Of a DNA stretch of 64,000 nucleotides, positions 20,985-35,900 are shown piece by piece. The translations under genes and the position numbers were made by a program. Source of the stretch: Unio delphinus. Lineage: Eukaryota > Mollusca > Bivalvia > Unionida > Unionidae. Position 1 is the stretch's first letter; the number at the start of each line of letters is the position of its first letter. The DNA lies in NCBI GenBank assembly GCA_029339505.1, contig JAQISU010000123.1, positions 7,677,501-7,741,500 of the forward strand, given 5' to 3'. A model generated the notes under the pieces. That model was given only the letters and a program-made list of their open reading frames with translations, was not told the origin of the DNA and did not search any database.

Positions 20985-23400
20985 CAGAATGTTTACAAAA
21001 CTAAAGTTTGTTAATGATCTTAAGCTGTACATAATGTATACATACCTCAGGTTTGGCAAAGAACTTAAGTTGTACATAGAATGTTTACATATCTAAGGTT
21101 TGGCAAAGAACTTAAGTAGATAATTTAAATGTAATGTATACATACCTAAGGTTTGGCAAAGAACTTAAGTTGTACATAGAATGTTTACATATCTAAGGTT
21201 TGGCGAAGATATTAAGTTGTACATAGAATGTTTACATACCTAAGGTTTGGCAAAGATCTTAAGTTGTACATAGAATGTTTACATACCTAAGGTTTGGCAA
21301 AGAACTTAAGTAGACAATTTAAATGTAATGTATACATACCTAAGGTTTGGCAAAGATATTAAGTTGTACATAGAATGTTTAAATATCTAAGGTTTGGCAA
21401 AGAACTTAAGTAGATAATTTAAATGTAATGTATACATACCTAAGGTTTGGCAAAGATAATAAGTTGTACATAGAATGTTTACATATCTAAGGTTTGGCAA
21501 AGAACTTAAGTTGTACATAGAATGTTTACATATCTAAGGTTTGGCAAAGAACTTAAGTTGTACATAGAATGTTTACATACCTAAGGTTTGGCAAAGAACT
21601 TAAGTTGTACATAGAATGTTTACATATCTAAGGTTTGGCAAAGAACTTAAGTAGATAATTTAAATGTAATGTATACATACCTAAGGTTTGGCAAAGATCT
21701 TAAGTTGTACATAGAACGTTTACATATCTAAGGTTTGGCAAAGATCTTAAGTTGCATATAGAATGTTTACATACCTAAGGTTTGGCAAAGAACTTAAGTT
21801 GTACATAGAATGTTTACATATCTAAGGTTTGGCAAAGAACTTAAGTTGTACATAGAATGTTTACATATCTAAGGTTTGGCAAAGAACTTAAGTAGATAAT
21901 TTAAATGTAATGTATACATACCTAAGGTTTGGCAAATATCTTAAGTTGTACATAGAATGTTTACATACCTAAGGTTTGGCAAAGAACTTAAGTAGATAAT
22001 TTAAATGTAATGTATACATACCTAAGGTTTGGCAAAGATCTAAAGTTGTACATAGAATCTGTACATACCTAAGGTTTGGCAACGATATTAAGTTGCACAT
22101 AGAATGTTTACATACCTAAGGTTTGGCAAAGATCTTAAGTTGTACATAGAATGTTTACATATCTAAGGTTTGGCAAAGAACTTAAGTTGTACATAGAATG
22201 TTTACATATCTAAGGTTTAGCAAAGAACTTAAGTAGATAATTTAAATGTAATGTATACATACCTAAGGTTTGGCAAAGATATTAAGTTGCACATAGAATG
22301 TTTACATACCTAAGGTTTGGCAAACAACTTAAGTTGTACATAGAATGTTTACATACCTAAGGTTTGGCAAAGAACTTAAGTTGTACATAGAATGTTTACA
22401 TATCTAAGGTTTGGCAAAGAACTTAAGTTGTACATAGAATGTTTACATACCTAAGGTTTGGCAAAGATCTTAAGTTGTACATAGAATGTTTACATATCTA
22501 AGGTTTGGCAAAGATCTTAAGTTGTACATAGAATGTTTACATACCTAAGGTATGGCAAAGAACTTAAGTTGTACATAGAATGTTTACATACCTAAGGTTT
22601 GGCAAAGAACTTAAGTTGTACATAGAATGTTTACACACCTAAGGTTTGGCAAAGAACTTAAGTTGTACATAGAATGTTTACATATCTAAGGTTTGGCAAA
22701 GATCTTAAGTTGTACATAGAATGTTTACATACCTAAGGTTTGGCAAAGAACTTAAGTTGTACATAGAATGTTTACATACCTAAGGTTTGGCAAAGATATT
22801 AAGTTGTACATAGAATGTTTACATACCTAAGGTTTGGCAAAGAACTTAAGTTGTACATAGAATGTTTACATATCTAAGGTTTGGCAAAGATCTTAAGTTG
22901 TACATAGAATGTTTACATATCTAAGGTCTGGCAAAGATCTTAAGTTGTACATACAATGTTTACATATCTTAGGTTTGGCAAAGATCTTAAGTTGTACATA
23001 GAATGTTTACATATCTAAGGTTTGGCAAAGAACTTAAGTAGATAATTTAAATGTAATGTATACATACCTAAGGTTTGGCAAAGAACTTAAGTTGTACATA
23101 GAATGTTTACATACCTAAGGTTTGGCAAAGAACTTAAGTTGTACATAGAATGTTTACATATCTAAGGTTTGGCAAAGAACTTAAGTTGTACATAGAATGT
23201 TTACATATCTAAGGTTTGGCAAAGAACTTAAGTAGATAATTTAAATGTAATGTATACATACCTAAGGTTTGGCAAAGATCTTAAGTTGTACACAGAACTT
23301 TTTCAAAACTAAAGTTTGTTAATGATCTTAAGCTGTACATAATGTATACATACCTCAGGTTTGGCAAAGAACTTAAGTTGTACATAGAATGTTTACATGA
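20985..23400 (+). repeat. Left-edge satellite variants copied inside the array (2,308-bp offset)
   Basis: A diverged left-edge unit containing AACTAAAGTTTGTTAATGAT (marker CTAAAGTTTG at 21001) reappears at 23309, followed in both places by AGCTGTACATAATGTATACA. The offset of 2,308 bases indicates that a segment starting at the array edge was duplicated into the array. Confidence 0.75.
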
Positions 23401-23944
23401 CTAAGGTTTGGCAAAGAACTTGAGTAGATAATTTAAATGTAATGTATACATACCTAAGGTTTGGCAAAGATATTAAGTTGTACATAGAATGTTTACATAC
23501 CTAAGGTTTGGCAAAGAACTTAAGTAGATAATTTAAATGTAATGTATACATACCTAAGGTTGGGCAAAGAACTTAAGTTGTACATAGAATGTTTACATAT
23601 CTAAGGTTTGGCAAAGATATTAGGTTGTACATAGAATGTTTACATACCTAAGGTTTGGCAAAGATCTTAAGTTGTACATAGAATGTTTACATACCTAAGG
23701 TTTGGCAAAGAACTTAAGTAGATAATTTAAATGTAATGTATACATACCTAAGGTTTGGCAAAGATATTAAGTTGTACATAGAATGTTTACATATCTAAGG
23801 TTTGGCAAAGAACTTAAGTAGATAATTTAAATGTAATGTATACATACCTAAGGTTTGGCAAAGATATTAAGTTGTACATAGAATGTTTACATATCTAAGG
23901 TTTGGCAAAGAACTTAAGTTGTACATAGAATGTTTACATATCTA

Positions 23945-26900
23945 AGGTTTGGCAAAGAACTTAAGTTGTACAAAGAATGTTTACATACCTAAGATTTGGC
24001 AAAGAACTTAAGTTGTACATAGAATGTTTACATATCTAAGGTTTGGCAAAGAACTTAAGTAGATAACTTAAATGTAATGTATACATACCTAAGGTATGGC
24101 AAAGATCTTAAGTTGTACATAGAATGTTTACATATCTAAGGTTTGGCAAAGATCTTAAGTTGCACATAGAATGTTTCCATACCTAAGGTTTGGCAAAGAA
24201 CTTAAGTTGTACATAGAATGTTTACATATCTAAGGTTTGGCAAAGAACTTAAGTAGATAATTTAAATGTAATGTATACATACCTAAGGTTTGGCAAAGAT
24301 CTTAAGTTGTACATAGAATGTTTACATACCTAAGGTTTGGCAAAGATATTAAGTTGCACATAGAATGTTTACATACCTAAGGTTTGGCAAAGATCTTAAG
24401 TTGTACATAGAATGTTTACATATCTAAGGTTTGGCAAAGAACTTAAGTTGTACATAGAATGTTTACATATCTAAGGTTTGGCAAAGAACTTAAGTAGATA
24501 ATTTAAATGTAATGTATACATACCTAAGGTTTGGCAAAGATATTAAGTTGCACATAGAATGTTTACATACCTAAGGTTTGGCAAAGAACTTAAGTTGTAC
24601 ATAGAATGTTTACATACCTAAGGTTTGGCAAAGAACTTAAGTTGTACATAGAATGTTTACATATCTAAGGTTTGGCAAAGAACTTAAGTTGTACATAGAA
24701 TGTTTACATACCTAAGGTTTGGCAAAGATCTTAAGTTGTACATAGAATTTTTACATATCTAAGGTTTGGCAAAGATCTTAAGTTGTACATAGAATGTTTA
24801 CATATCTAAGGTTTTGCAAAGCACTTAAGTTGTACATAGAATGTTTACATACCGAAGGTTTGGCAATGAACTTAAGTTGTACAGAGAATGTTTACATACC
24901 TAAGGTTTAGCAAAGAACTTAAGTTGTACATAGAATGTTTACATATCTAAGGTTTGGCAAAGATCTTAAGTTGTACATAGAATGTTTACATATCTAAGGT
25001 TTGGCAAAGATCTTAAGTTGTACATAGAATGTTTATCTATCTAAGGTTTGGCAAAGAACTTAAGTAGATAATTTAAATGTAATGTATACATACCTAAGGT
25101 TTGGCAAAGAACTTAAGTTGTACATAGAATGTTTACATACCTAAGGTTTGGCAAACAACTTAAGTTGTACATAGAATGTTTACATATCTAAGGTTTGGCA
25201 AAGAACTTAAGTTGTACATAGAATGTTTACATATCTAAGGTTTGGCAAAGAACTTAAGTAGATAATTTAAATGTAATGTATACATACCTAAGGTTTGGCA
25301 AAGATCTTAAGTTGTACATAGAATGTTTACATACCTAAGGTTTGGCAAAGATATTAAGTTGCACATAGAATGTTTACATACCTAAGGTTTGGCAACGATA
25401 TTAAGTTGGACATAGAATGTTTACATATCTAAGGTTTGGCAAAGAACTTAAGTAGATAATTTAAATATAATGTATACATACCTAAGGTTTGGCAAAGATA
25501 TTAAGTTGTACATAGAATGTTTACATACCTAAGGTTTGGCAAAGATCTTAAGTTGTACATAGAATGTTTACATACCTAAGGTTTGGCAAAGATCTTAAGT
25601 TGTACATAGAATGTTTACATACCTAAGGTTTGGCAAAGAACTTAAGTTGTACATAGAATGTTTACATACCTAAGGTTTGGCAAAGATCTTAAGTTGTACA
25701 TAGAATGTTTACATACCTAAGGTTTGGCAAAGAACTTAAGTTGTACATAGAATGTTTACATATCTAAGGTTTGGCAAAGAACTTAAGTAGATAATTTAAA
25801 TGTAATGTATACATACCTAAGGTTTGGCAAAGATCTTAAGTTGTACATAGAATGTTTACATATCTAAGGTTTGGCAAAGATATTAAGTTGTACATAGAAT
25901 GTTTACATACCTAAGGTTTGGCAAAGATATTAAGTTGCACATAGAATGTTTACATACCTAAGGTTTGGCAAAGCTCTTAAGTTGTACATAGAATGTTTAC
26001 ATATCTAAGGTTTGGCAAAGAACTTAAGTTGTACATAGAATGTTTACATATCTAAGGTTTGGCAAAGATCTTAAGTTGTACATAGAATGTTTACATATCT
26101 AAGGTTTGGCAAAGAACTTAAGTAGATAATTTAAATGTAATGTGTACATACCTAAGGTTTGGCAAAGATATTAAGTTGTACATATAATATTTACATACCT
26201 AAGGTTTGGCAAAGATATTAAGTTGTACATAGAATGTTTACATATCTAAGGTTTGGCAAAGATCTTAAGTTGTACATAGAATGTTTACATATCTAAGGTT
26301 TGGCAAAGAACTTAAGTAGATAATTTAAATGTAATGGATACATACCTAAGGTTTGGCAAAGATATTAAGTTGTACATATAATATTTACATACCTAAGGTT
26401 TGGCAAAGATATTAAGTTGTACATAGAATGTTTACATACCTAAGGTTTGGCAAAGACCTTAAGTAGATAATTTAAATGTAATGTATACATACCTAAGGTT
26501 TGGCAAAGATATTAAGTTGTACATATAATATTTACATACCTAAGGTTTGGCAAAGATATCAAGTTGTACATAGAATGTTTACATACCTAATGTTTGGCAA
26601 AGATCTTAAGTTGTACATAGAATGTTTACATATCTAAGGTTTGGCAAAGAACTTAAGTAGATAATTTAAATGTAATGTATACATACCTAAGGTTTGGCAA
26701 AGAACTTAAGTTGTACATAGAATGTTTACATATCTAAGGTTTGGCAAAGAACTTAAGTAGATAATTTAAATGTAATGTATACATACCTAAGGTTTGGCAA
26801 AGATATTAAGTTGTACATAGAATGTTTACATATCTAAGGTTTGGCAAAGATCTTAAGTTGTACATAGAATGTTTACATATCTAAGGCTTGGCAAAGATCT

Positions 26901-29900
26901 TAAGTTGTACATAGAATGTTTACATACCTAAGGTTTGGCAAAGATCTTAAGTTGTACATAGAATGTTTACATATCTAAGGTTTGGCAAAGATCTTAAGTT
27001 GTACATAGAATGTTTACATATCTAAGGTTTGGCAAAGATCTTAAGTTGTACATAGAATGTTTACATACCTAAGGTTTGGCAAAGATATTAAGTTGTACAT
27101 AGAATGTTTACATACCTAAGGTTTGGCAAAGATCTTAAGTTGTACATAGAATGTTTACATACCTAAGGTTTGGCAAAGATCTTAAGTTGTACATAGAATG
27201 TTTACATACCTAAGGTTTGGCAAGGATATTAAGTTGTACATATAATATTTACATACCTAAGGTTTGGCAAAGAACTTAAGTTGTACATAGAATGTTTACA
27301 TATCTTAGGTTTGGCAAAGATCTTAAGTTGTACATAGAATGTTTACATATCTAAGGTTTGGCAAAGATCTTAAGTAGATAATTTAAATGTAATGTATACA
27401 TACCTAAGGTTTGGCAAAGAACTTAAGTTGTACATAGAATGTTTACATACCTAAGGTTTGGCAAAGATATTAAGTTGTCCATAGAATGTTTACATATCTA
27501 AGGTTTGGCAAAGATCTTAAGTTGTACATAGAATGTTTACATACCTAAGGTTTGGCAAAGAACTTAAGTAGATAATTTAAATGTAATGTATACATACCTA
27601 AGGTTTGGCAAAGATATTAAGTTGTACATAGAATGTTTACATATCTAAGGTTTGGCAAAGAACTTAAGTAGATAATTTAAATGTAATGTATACATACCTA
27701 AGGATTGGCAAAGATATTAAGTTGTACATAGAATGTTTACATACCTAAGGTTTGGCAAAGAACTTAAGTTGTACATAGAATGTTTGCATATCTAAGGTTT
27801 GGCAAAGAACTTAAGTAGATAATTTAAATGTAATGTATACATACCTAAGGTTTGGCAAAGAACTTAAGTTGTACATAGAATGTTTACATATCTAAGGTTT
27901 GGCAAAGAACTTAAGTAGATAATTTAAATGTAATGTATACATACCTAAGGTTTGGCAAAGAACTTAAGTTGTACATAGAATGTTTACATACCTAAGGTTT
28001 GGCAAAGATCTTAAGTTGTACATAGAATGTTTACATACCTAAGGTTTGGCAAAGAACTTAAGTAGATAATTTAAATGTAATGTATACATACCTAAGGTTT
28101 GGCAAAGATCTTAAGTTGTACATAGAATGTTTACATATCTAAGGTTTTGCAAAGCACTTAAGTTGTACATAGAATGTTTACATACCGAAGGTTTGGCAAA
28201 GAACTTAAGTTGTACAGAGAATGTTTACATACCTAAGGTTTAGCAAAGAACTTAAGTTGTACATAGAATGTTTACATATCTAAGGTTTGGCAAAGATCTT
28301 AAGTTGTACATAGAATGTTTACATATCTAAGGTTTGGCAAAGATCTTAAGTTGTACATAGAATGTTTACATATCTAAGGTTTGGCAAAGATCTTAAGTTG
28401 TACATAGAATGTTTATATATCTAAGGTTTGGCAAAGAACTTAAGTAGATAATTTAAATGTAATGTATACATACCTAAGGTTTGGCAAAGAACTTAAGTTG
28501 TACATAGAATGTTTACATACCTAAGGTTTGGCAAACAACTTAAGTTGTACATAGAATGTTTACATATCTAAGGTTTGGCAAAGAACTTAAGTTGTACATA
28601 GAATGTTTACATATCTAAGGTTTGGCGAGGAACTTAAGTAGATAATTTAAATGTAATGTATACATACCTAAGGTTTGGCAAAGATCTTAAGTTGTACATA
28701 GAATGTTTACATACCTAAGGTTTGGCAAAGATATTAAGTTGCACATAGAATGTTTACATACCTAAGGTTTGGCAAAGATATTAAGTTGGACATAGAATGT
28801 TTACATATCTAAGGTTTGGCAAAGAACTTAAGTAGATAATTTAAATGTAATGTATACATACCTAAGGTTTGGCAATGATATTAAGTTGTACATAGAATGT
28901 TTACATACCTAAGGTTTGGCAAAGATCTTAAGTTGTACATAGAATGTTTACATACCTAAGGTTTGGCAAAGATCTTAAGTTGTACATAGAATGTTTACAT
29001 ACCTAAGGTTTGGCAAAGAACTTAAGTTGTACATAGAATGTTTACATACCTAAGGTTTGGCAAAGATCTTAAGTTGTACATAGAATGTTTACATACCTAA
29101 GGTTTGGCAAAGAACTTAAGTTGTACATAGAATGTTTACATATCTAAGGTTTGGCAAAGAACTTAAGTAGATAATTTAAATGTAATGTATACATACCTAA
29201 GGTTTGGCAAAGATCTTAAGTTGTACATAGAATGTTTACATATCTAAGGTTTGGCAAAGATATTAAGTTGTACATAGAATGTTTACATACCTAAGGTTTG
29301 GCAAAGATATTAAGTTGCACATAGAATGTTTACATACCTAAGGTTTGGCAAAGATCTTAAGTTGTACATAGAATGTTTACATATCTAAGGTTTGGCAAAG
29401 AACTTAAGTTGTACATAGAATGTTTACATATCTAAGGTTTGGCAAAGATCTTAAGTTGTACATAGAATGTTTACATATCTAAGGTTTGGCAAAGAACTTA
29501 AGTAGATAATTTAAATGTAATGTGTACATACCTAAGGTTTGGCAAAGATATTAAGTTGTACATATAATATTTACATACCTAAGGTTTGGCAAAGATATTA
29601 AGTTGTACATAGAATGTTTACATATCTAAGGTTTGGCAAAGATCTTAAGTTGTACATAGAATGTTTACATATCTAAGGTTTGGCAAAGAACTTAAGTAGA
29701 TAATTTAAATGTAATGGATACATACCTAAGGTTTGGCAAAGATATTAAGTTGTACATATAATGTTTACATACCTAAGGTTTGGCAAAGATATTAAGTTGT
29801 ACATAGAATGTTTACATACCTAAGGTTTGGCAAAGATCTTAAGTAGATAATTTAAATGTAATGTATACATACCTAAGGTTTGGCAAAGATATTAAGTTGT

Positions 29901-32900
29901 ACATATAATATTTACATACCTAAGGTTTGGCAAAGATATCAAGTTGTACATAGAATGTTTACAGACCTAATGTTTGGCAAAGATCTTAAGTTGTACATAG
30001 AATGTTTACATATCTAAGGTTTGGCAAAGAACTTAAGTAGATAATTTAAATGTAATGTATACATACCTAAGGTTTGGCAAAGAACTTAAGTTGTACATAG
30101 AATGTTTACATATCTAAGGTTTCGCAAAGAACTTAAGTAGATAATTTAAATGTAATGTATACATACCTAAGGTTTGGCAAAGATATTAAGTTGTACATAG
30201 AATGTTTACATATCTAAGGTTTGGCAAAGATCTTAAGTTGTACATAGAATGTTTACATATCTAAGGCTTGGCAAAGATCTTAAGTTGTACATAGAATGTT
30301 TACATACCTAAGGTTTGGCAAAGATCTTAAGTTGTACATAGAATGTTTACATATCTAAGGTTTGGCAAAGATCTTAAGTTGTACATAGAATGTTTACATA
30401 TCTAAGGTTTGGCAAAGATCTTAAGTTGTACATAGAATGTTTACATACCTAAGGTTTGGCAAAGATATTAAGTTGTACATAGAATGTTTACATACCTAAG
30501 GTTTGGCAAAGATGTTAAGTTGTACATAGAATGTTTACATACCTAAGGTTTGGCAAAGATCTTAAGTTGTACATAGAATGTTTACATACCTAAGGTTTGG
30601 CAAAGATATTAAGTTGTACATATAATATTTACATACCTAAGGTTTGGCAAAGAACTTAAGTTGTACATAGAATGTTTACATATCTAAGGTTTGGCAAAGA
30701 TCTTAAGTTGTACATAGAATGTTTACATATCTAAGGTTTGGCAAAGATCTTAAGTAGATAATTTAAATGTAATGTATACATACCTAAGGTTTGGCAAAGA
30801 ACTTAAGTTGTACATAGAATGTTTACATACCTAAGGTTTGGCAAAGATATTAAGTTGTACATAGAATGTTTACATATCTAAGGTTTGGCAAAGATCTTAA
30901 GTTGTACATAGAATGTTTACATACCTAAGGTTTGGCAAAGAACTTAAGTAGATAATTTAAATGTAATGTATACATACCTAAGGTTTGGCAAAGATATTAA
31001 GTTTTAAGTTGTACATAGAATGTTTACATATCTAAGGTTTGGCAAAGAACTTAAGTAGATAATTTAAATGTAATGTATACATACCTAAGGATTGGCAAAG
31101 ATATTAAGTTGTACATAGAATGTTTACATACCTAAGGTTTGGCAAAGAACTTAAGTTGTACATAGAATGTTTGCATATCTAAGGTTTGGCAAAGAACTTA
31201 AGTAGATAATTTAAATGTAATGTATACATACCTAAGGTTTGGCAAAGAACTTAAGTTGTACATAGAATGTTTACATATCTAAGGTTTGGCAAAGAACTTA
31301 AGTAGATAATTTAAATGTAATGTATACATACCTAAGGTTTGGCAAAGAACTTAAGTTGTACATAGAATGTTTACATACCTAAGGTTTGGCAAAGATATTA
31401 AGTTGTACATAGAATGTTTACATATCTAAGGTTTGGCATAGATCTTAAGTTGTACATAGAATGTTTACATACCTAAGGTTTGGCAAAGAACTTAAGTTGT
31501 ACAAAGAATGTTTACATACCTAAGATTTGGCAAAGAACTTAAGTTGTACATAGAATGTTTACATATCTAAGGTTTGGCAAAGAACTTAAGTAGATAACTT
31601 AAATGTAATGTATACATACCTAAGGTATGGCAAAGATCTTAAGTTGTACATAGAATGTTTACATATCTAAGGTTTGGCAAAGATCTTAAGTTGCACATAG
31701 AATGTTTCCATACCTAAGGTTTGGCAAAGAACTTAAGTTGTACATAGAATGTTTACATATCTAAGGTTTGGCAAAGAACTTAAGTAGATAATTTAAATGT
31801 AATGTATACATACCTAAGGTTTGGCAAAGATCTTAAGTTGTACATAGAATGTTTACATACCTAAGGTTTGGCAAAGATATTAAGTTGCACATAGAATGTT
31901 TACATACCTAAGGTTTGGCAAAGATCTTAAGTTGTACATAGAATGTTTACATATCTAAGGTTTGGCAAAGAACTTAAGTTGTACATAGAATGTTTACATA
32001 TCTAAGGTTTGGCAAAGAACTTAAGTAGATAATTTAAATGTAATGTATACATACCTAAGGTTTGGCAAAGATATTAAGTTGCACATAGAATGTTTACATA
32101 CCTAAGGTTTGGCAAAGAACTTAAGTTGTACATAGAATGTTTACATACCTAAGGTTTGGCAAAGAACTTAAGTTGTACATAGAATGTTTACATATCTAAG
32201 GTTTGGCAAAGAACTTAAGTTGTACATAGAATGTTTACATACCTAAGGTTTGGCAAAGATCTTAAGTTGTACATAGAATTTTTACATATCTAAGGTTTGG
32301 CAAAGATCTTAAGTTGTACATAGAATGTTTACATATCTAAGGTTTTGCAAAGCACTTAAGTTGTACATAGAATGTTTACATACCGAAGGTTTGGCAATGA
32401 ACTTAAGTTGTACAGAGAATGTTTACATACCTAAGGTTTAGCAAAGAACTTAAGTTGTACATAGAATGTTTACATATCTAAGGTTTGGCAAAGATCTTAA
32501 GTTGTACATAGAATGTTTACATATCTAAGGTTTGGCAAAGATCTTAAGTTGTACATAGAATGTTTATATATCTAAGGTTTGGCAAAGAACTTAAGTAGAT
32601 AATTTAAATGTAATGTATACATACCTAAGGTTTGGCAAAGAACTTAAGATGTACATAGAATGTTTACATACCTAAGGTTTGGCAAACAACTTAAGTTGTA
32701 CATAGAATGTTTACATATCTAAGGTTTGGCAAAGAACTTAAGTTGTACATAGAATGTTTACATATCTAAGGTTTGGCAAAGAACTTAAGTAGATAATTTA
32801 AATGTAATGTATACATACCTAAGGTTTGGCAAAGATCTTAAGTTGTACATAGAATGTTTACATACCTAAGGTTTGGCAAAGATATTAAGTTGCACATAGA

Positions 32901-35900
32901 ATGTTTACATACCTAAGGTTTGGCAACGATATTAAGTTGGACATAGAATGTTTACATATCTAAGGTTTGGCAAAGAACTTAAGTAGATAATTTAAATATA
33001 ATGTATACATACCTAAGGTTTGGCAAAGATATTAAGTTGTACATAGAATGTTTACATACCTAAGGTTTGGCAAAGATCTTAAGTTGTACATAGAATGTTT
33101 ACATACCTAAGGTTTGGCAAAGATCTTAAGTTGTACATAGAATGTTTACATACCTAAGGTTTGGCAAAGAACTTAAGTTGTACATAGAATGTTTACATAC
33201 CTAAGGTTTGGCAAAGATCTTAAGTTGTACATAGAATGTTTACATACCTAAGGTTTGGCAAAGAACTTAAGTTGTACATAGAATGTTTACATATCTAAGG
33301 TTTGGCAAAGAACTTAAGTAGATAATTTAAATGTAATGTATACATACCTAAGGTTTGGCAAAGATCTTAAGTTGTACATAGAATGTTTACATATCTAAGG
33401 TTTGGCAAAGATATTAAGTTGTACATAGAATGTTTACATACCTAAGGTTTGGCAAAGATATTAAGTTGCACATAGAATGTTTACATACCTAAGGTTTGGC
33501 AAAGCTCTTAAGTTGTACATAGAATGTTTACATATCTAAGGTTTGGCAAAGAACTTAAGTTGTACATAGAATGTTTACATATCTAAGGTTTGGCAAAGAT
33601 CTTAAGTTGTACATAGAATGTTTACATATCTAAGGTTTGGCAAAGAACTTAAGTAGATAATTTAAATGTAATGTGTACATACCTAAGGTTTGGCAAAGAT
33701 ATTAAGTTGTACATATAATATTTACATACCTAAGGTTTGGCAAAGATATTAAGTTGTACATAGAATGTTTACATATCTAAGGTTTGGCAAAGATCTTAAG
33801 TTGTACATAGAATGTTTACATATCTAAGGTTTGGCAAAGAACTTAAGTAGATAATTTAAATGTAATGGATACATACCTAAGGTTTGGCAAAGATATTAAG
33901 TTGTACATATAATATTTACATACCTAAGGTTTGGCAAAGATATTAAGTTGTACATAGAATGTTTACATACCTAAGGTTTGGCAAAGACCTTAAGTAGATA
34001 ATTTAAATGTAATGTATACATACCTAAGGTTTGGCAAAGATATTAAGTTGTACATATAATATTTACATACCTAAGGTTTGGCAAAGATATCAAGTTGTAC
34101 ATAGAATGTTTACATACCTAATGTTTGGCAAAGATCTTAAGTTGTACATAGAATGTTTACATATCTAAGGTTTGGCAAAGAACTTAAGTAGATAATTTAA
34201 ATGTAATGTATACATACCTAAGGTTTGGCAAAGAACTTAAGTTGTACATAGAATGTTTACATATCTAAGGTTTGGCAAAGAACTTAAGTAGATAATTTAA
34301 ATGTAATGTATACATACCTAAGGTTTGGCAAAGATATTAAGTTGTACATAGAATGTTTACATATCTAAGGTTTGGCAAAGATCTTAAGTTGTACATAGAA
34401 TGTTTACATATCTAAGGCTTGGCAAAGATCTTAAGTTGTACATAGAATGTTTACATACCTAAGGTTTGGCAAAGATCTTAAGTTGTACATAGAATGTTTA
34501 CATATCTAAGGTTTGGCAAAGATCTTAAGTTGTACATAGAATGTTTACATATCTAAGGTTTGGCAAAGATCTTAAGTTGTACATAGAATGTTTACATACC
34601 TAAGGTTTGGCAAAGATATTAAGTTGTACATAGAATGTTTACATACCTAAGGTTTGGCAAAGATCTTAAGTTGTACATAGAATGTTTACATACCTAAGGT
34701 TTGGCAAAGATCTTAAGTTGTACATAGAATGTTTACATACCTAAGGTTTGGCAAGGATATTAAGTTGTACATATAATATTTACATACCTAAGGTTTGGCA
34801 AAGAACTTAAGTTGTACATAGAATGTTTACATATCTTAGGTTTGGCAAAGATCTTAAGTTGTACATAGAATGTTTACATATCTAAGGTTTGGCAAAGATC
34901 TTAAGTAGATAATTTAAATGTAATGTATACATACCTAAGGTTTGGCAAAGAACTTAAGTTGTACATAGAATGTTTACATACCTAAGGTTTGGCAAAGATA
35001 TTAAGTTGTCCATAGAATGTTTACATATCTAAGGTTTGGCAAAGATCTTAAGTTGTACATAGAATGTTTACATACCTAAGGTTTGGCAAAGAACTTAAGT
35101 AGATAATTTAAATGTAATGTATACATACCTAAGGTTTGGCAAAGATATTAAGTTGTACATAGAATGTTTACATATCTAAGGTTTGGCAAAGAACTTAAGT
35201 AGATAATTTAAATGTAATGTATACATACCTAAGGATTGGCAAAGATATTAAGTTGTACATAGAATGTTTACATACCTAAGGTTTGGCAAAGAACTTAAGT
35301 TGTACATAGAATGTTTGCATATCTAAGGTTTGGCAAAGAACTTAAGTAGATAATTTAAATGTAATGTATACATACCTAAGGTTTGGCAAAGAACTTAAGT
35401 TGTACATAGAATGTTTACATATCTAAGGTTTGGCAAAGAACTTAAGTAGATAATTTAAATGTAATGTATACATACCTAAGGTTTGGCAAAGAACTTAAGT
35501 TGTACATAGAATGTTTACATACCTAAGGTTTGGCAAAGATCTTAAGTTGTACATAGAATGTTTACATACCTAAGGTTTGGCAAAGAACTTAAGTAGATAA
35601 TTTAAATGTAATGTATACATACCTAAGGTTTGGCAAAGATCTTAAGTTGTACATAGAATGTTTACATATCTAAGGTTTTGCAAAGCACTTAAGTTGTACA
35701 TAGAATGTTTACATACCGAAGGTTTGGCAAAGAACTTAAGTTGTACAGAGAATGTTTACATACCTAAGGTTTAGCAAAGAACTTAAGTTGTACATAGAAT
35801 GTTTACATATCTAAGGTTTGGCAAAGATCTTAAGTTGTACATAGAATGTTTACATATCTAAGGTTTGGCAAAGATCTTAAGTTGTACATAGAATGTTTAC

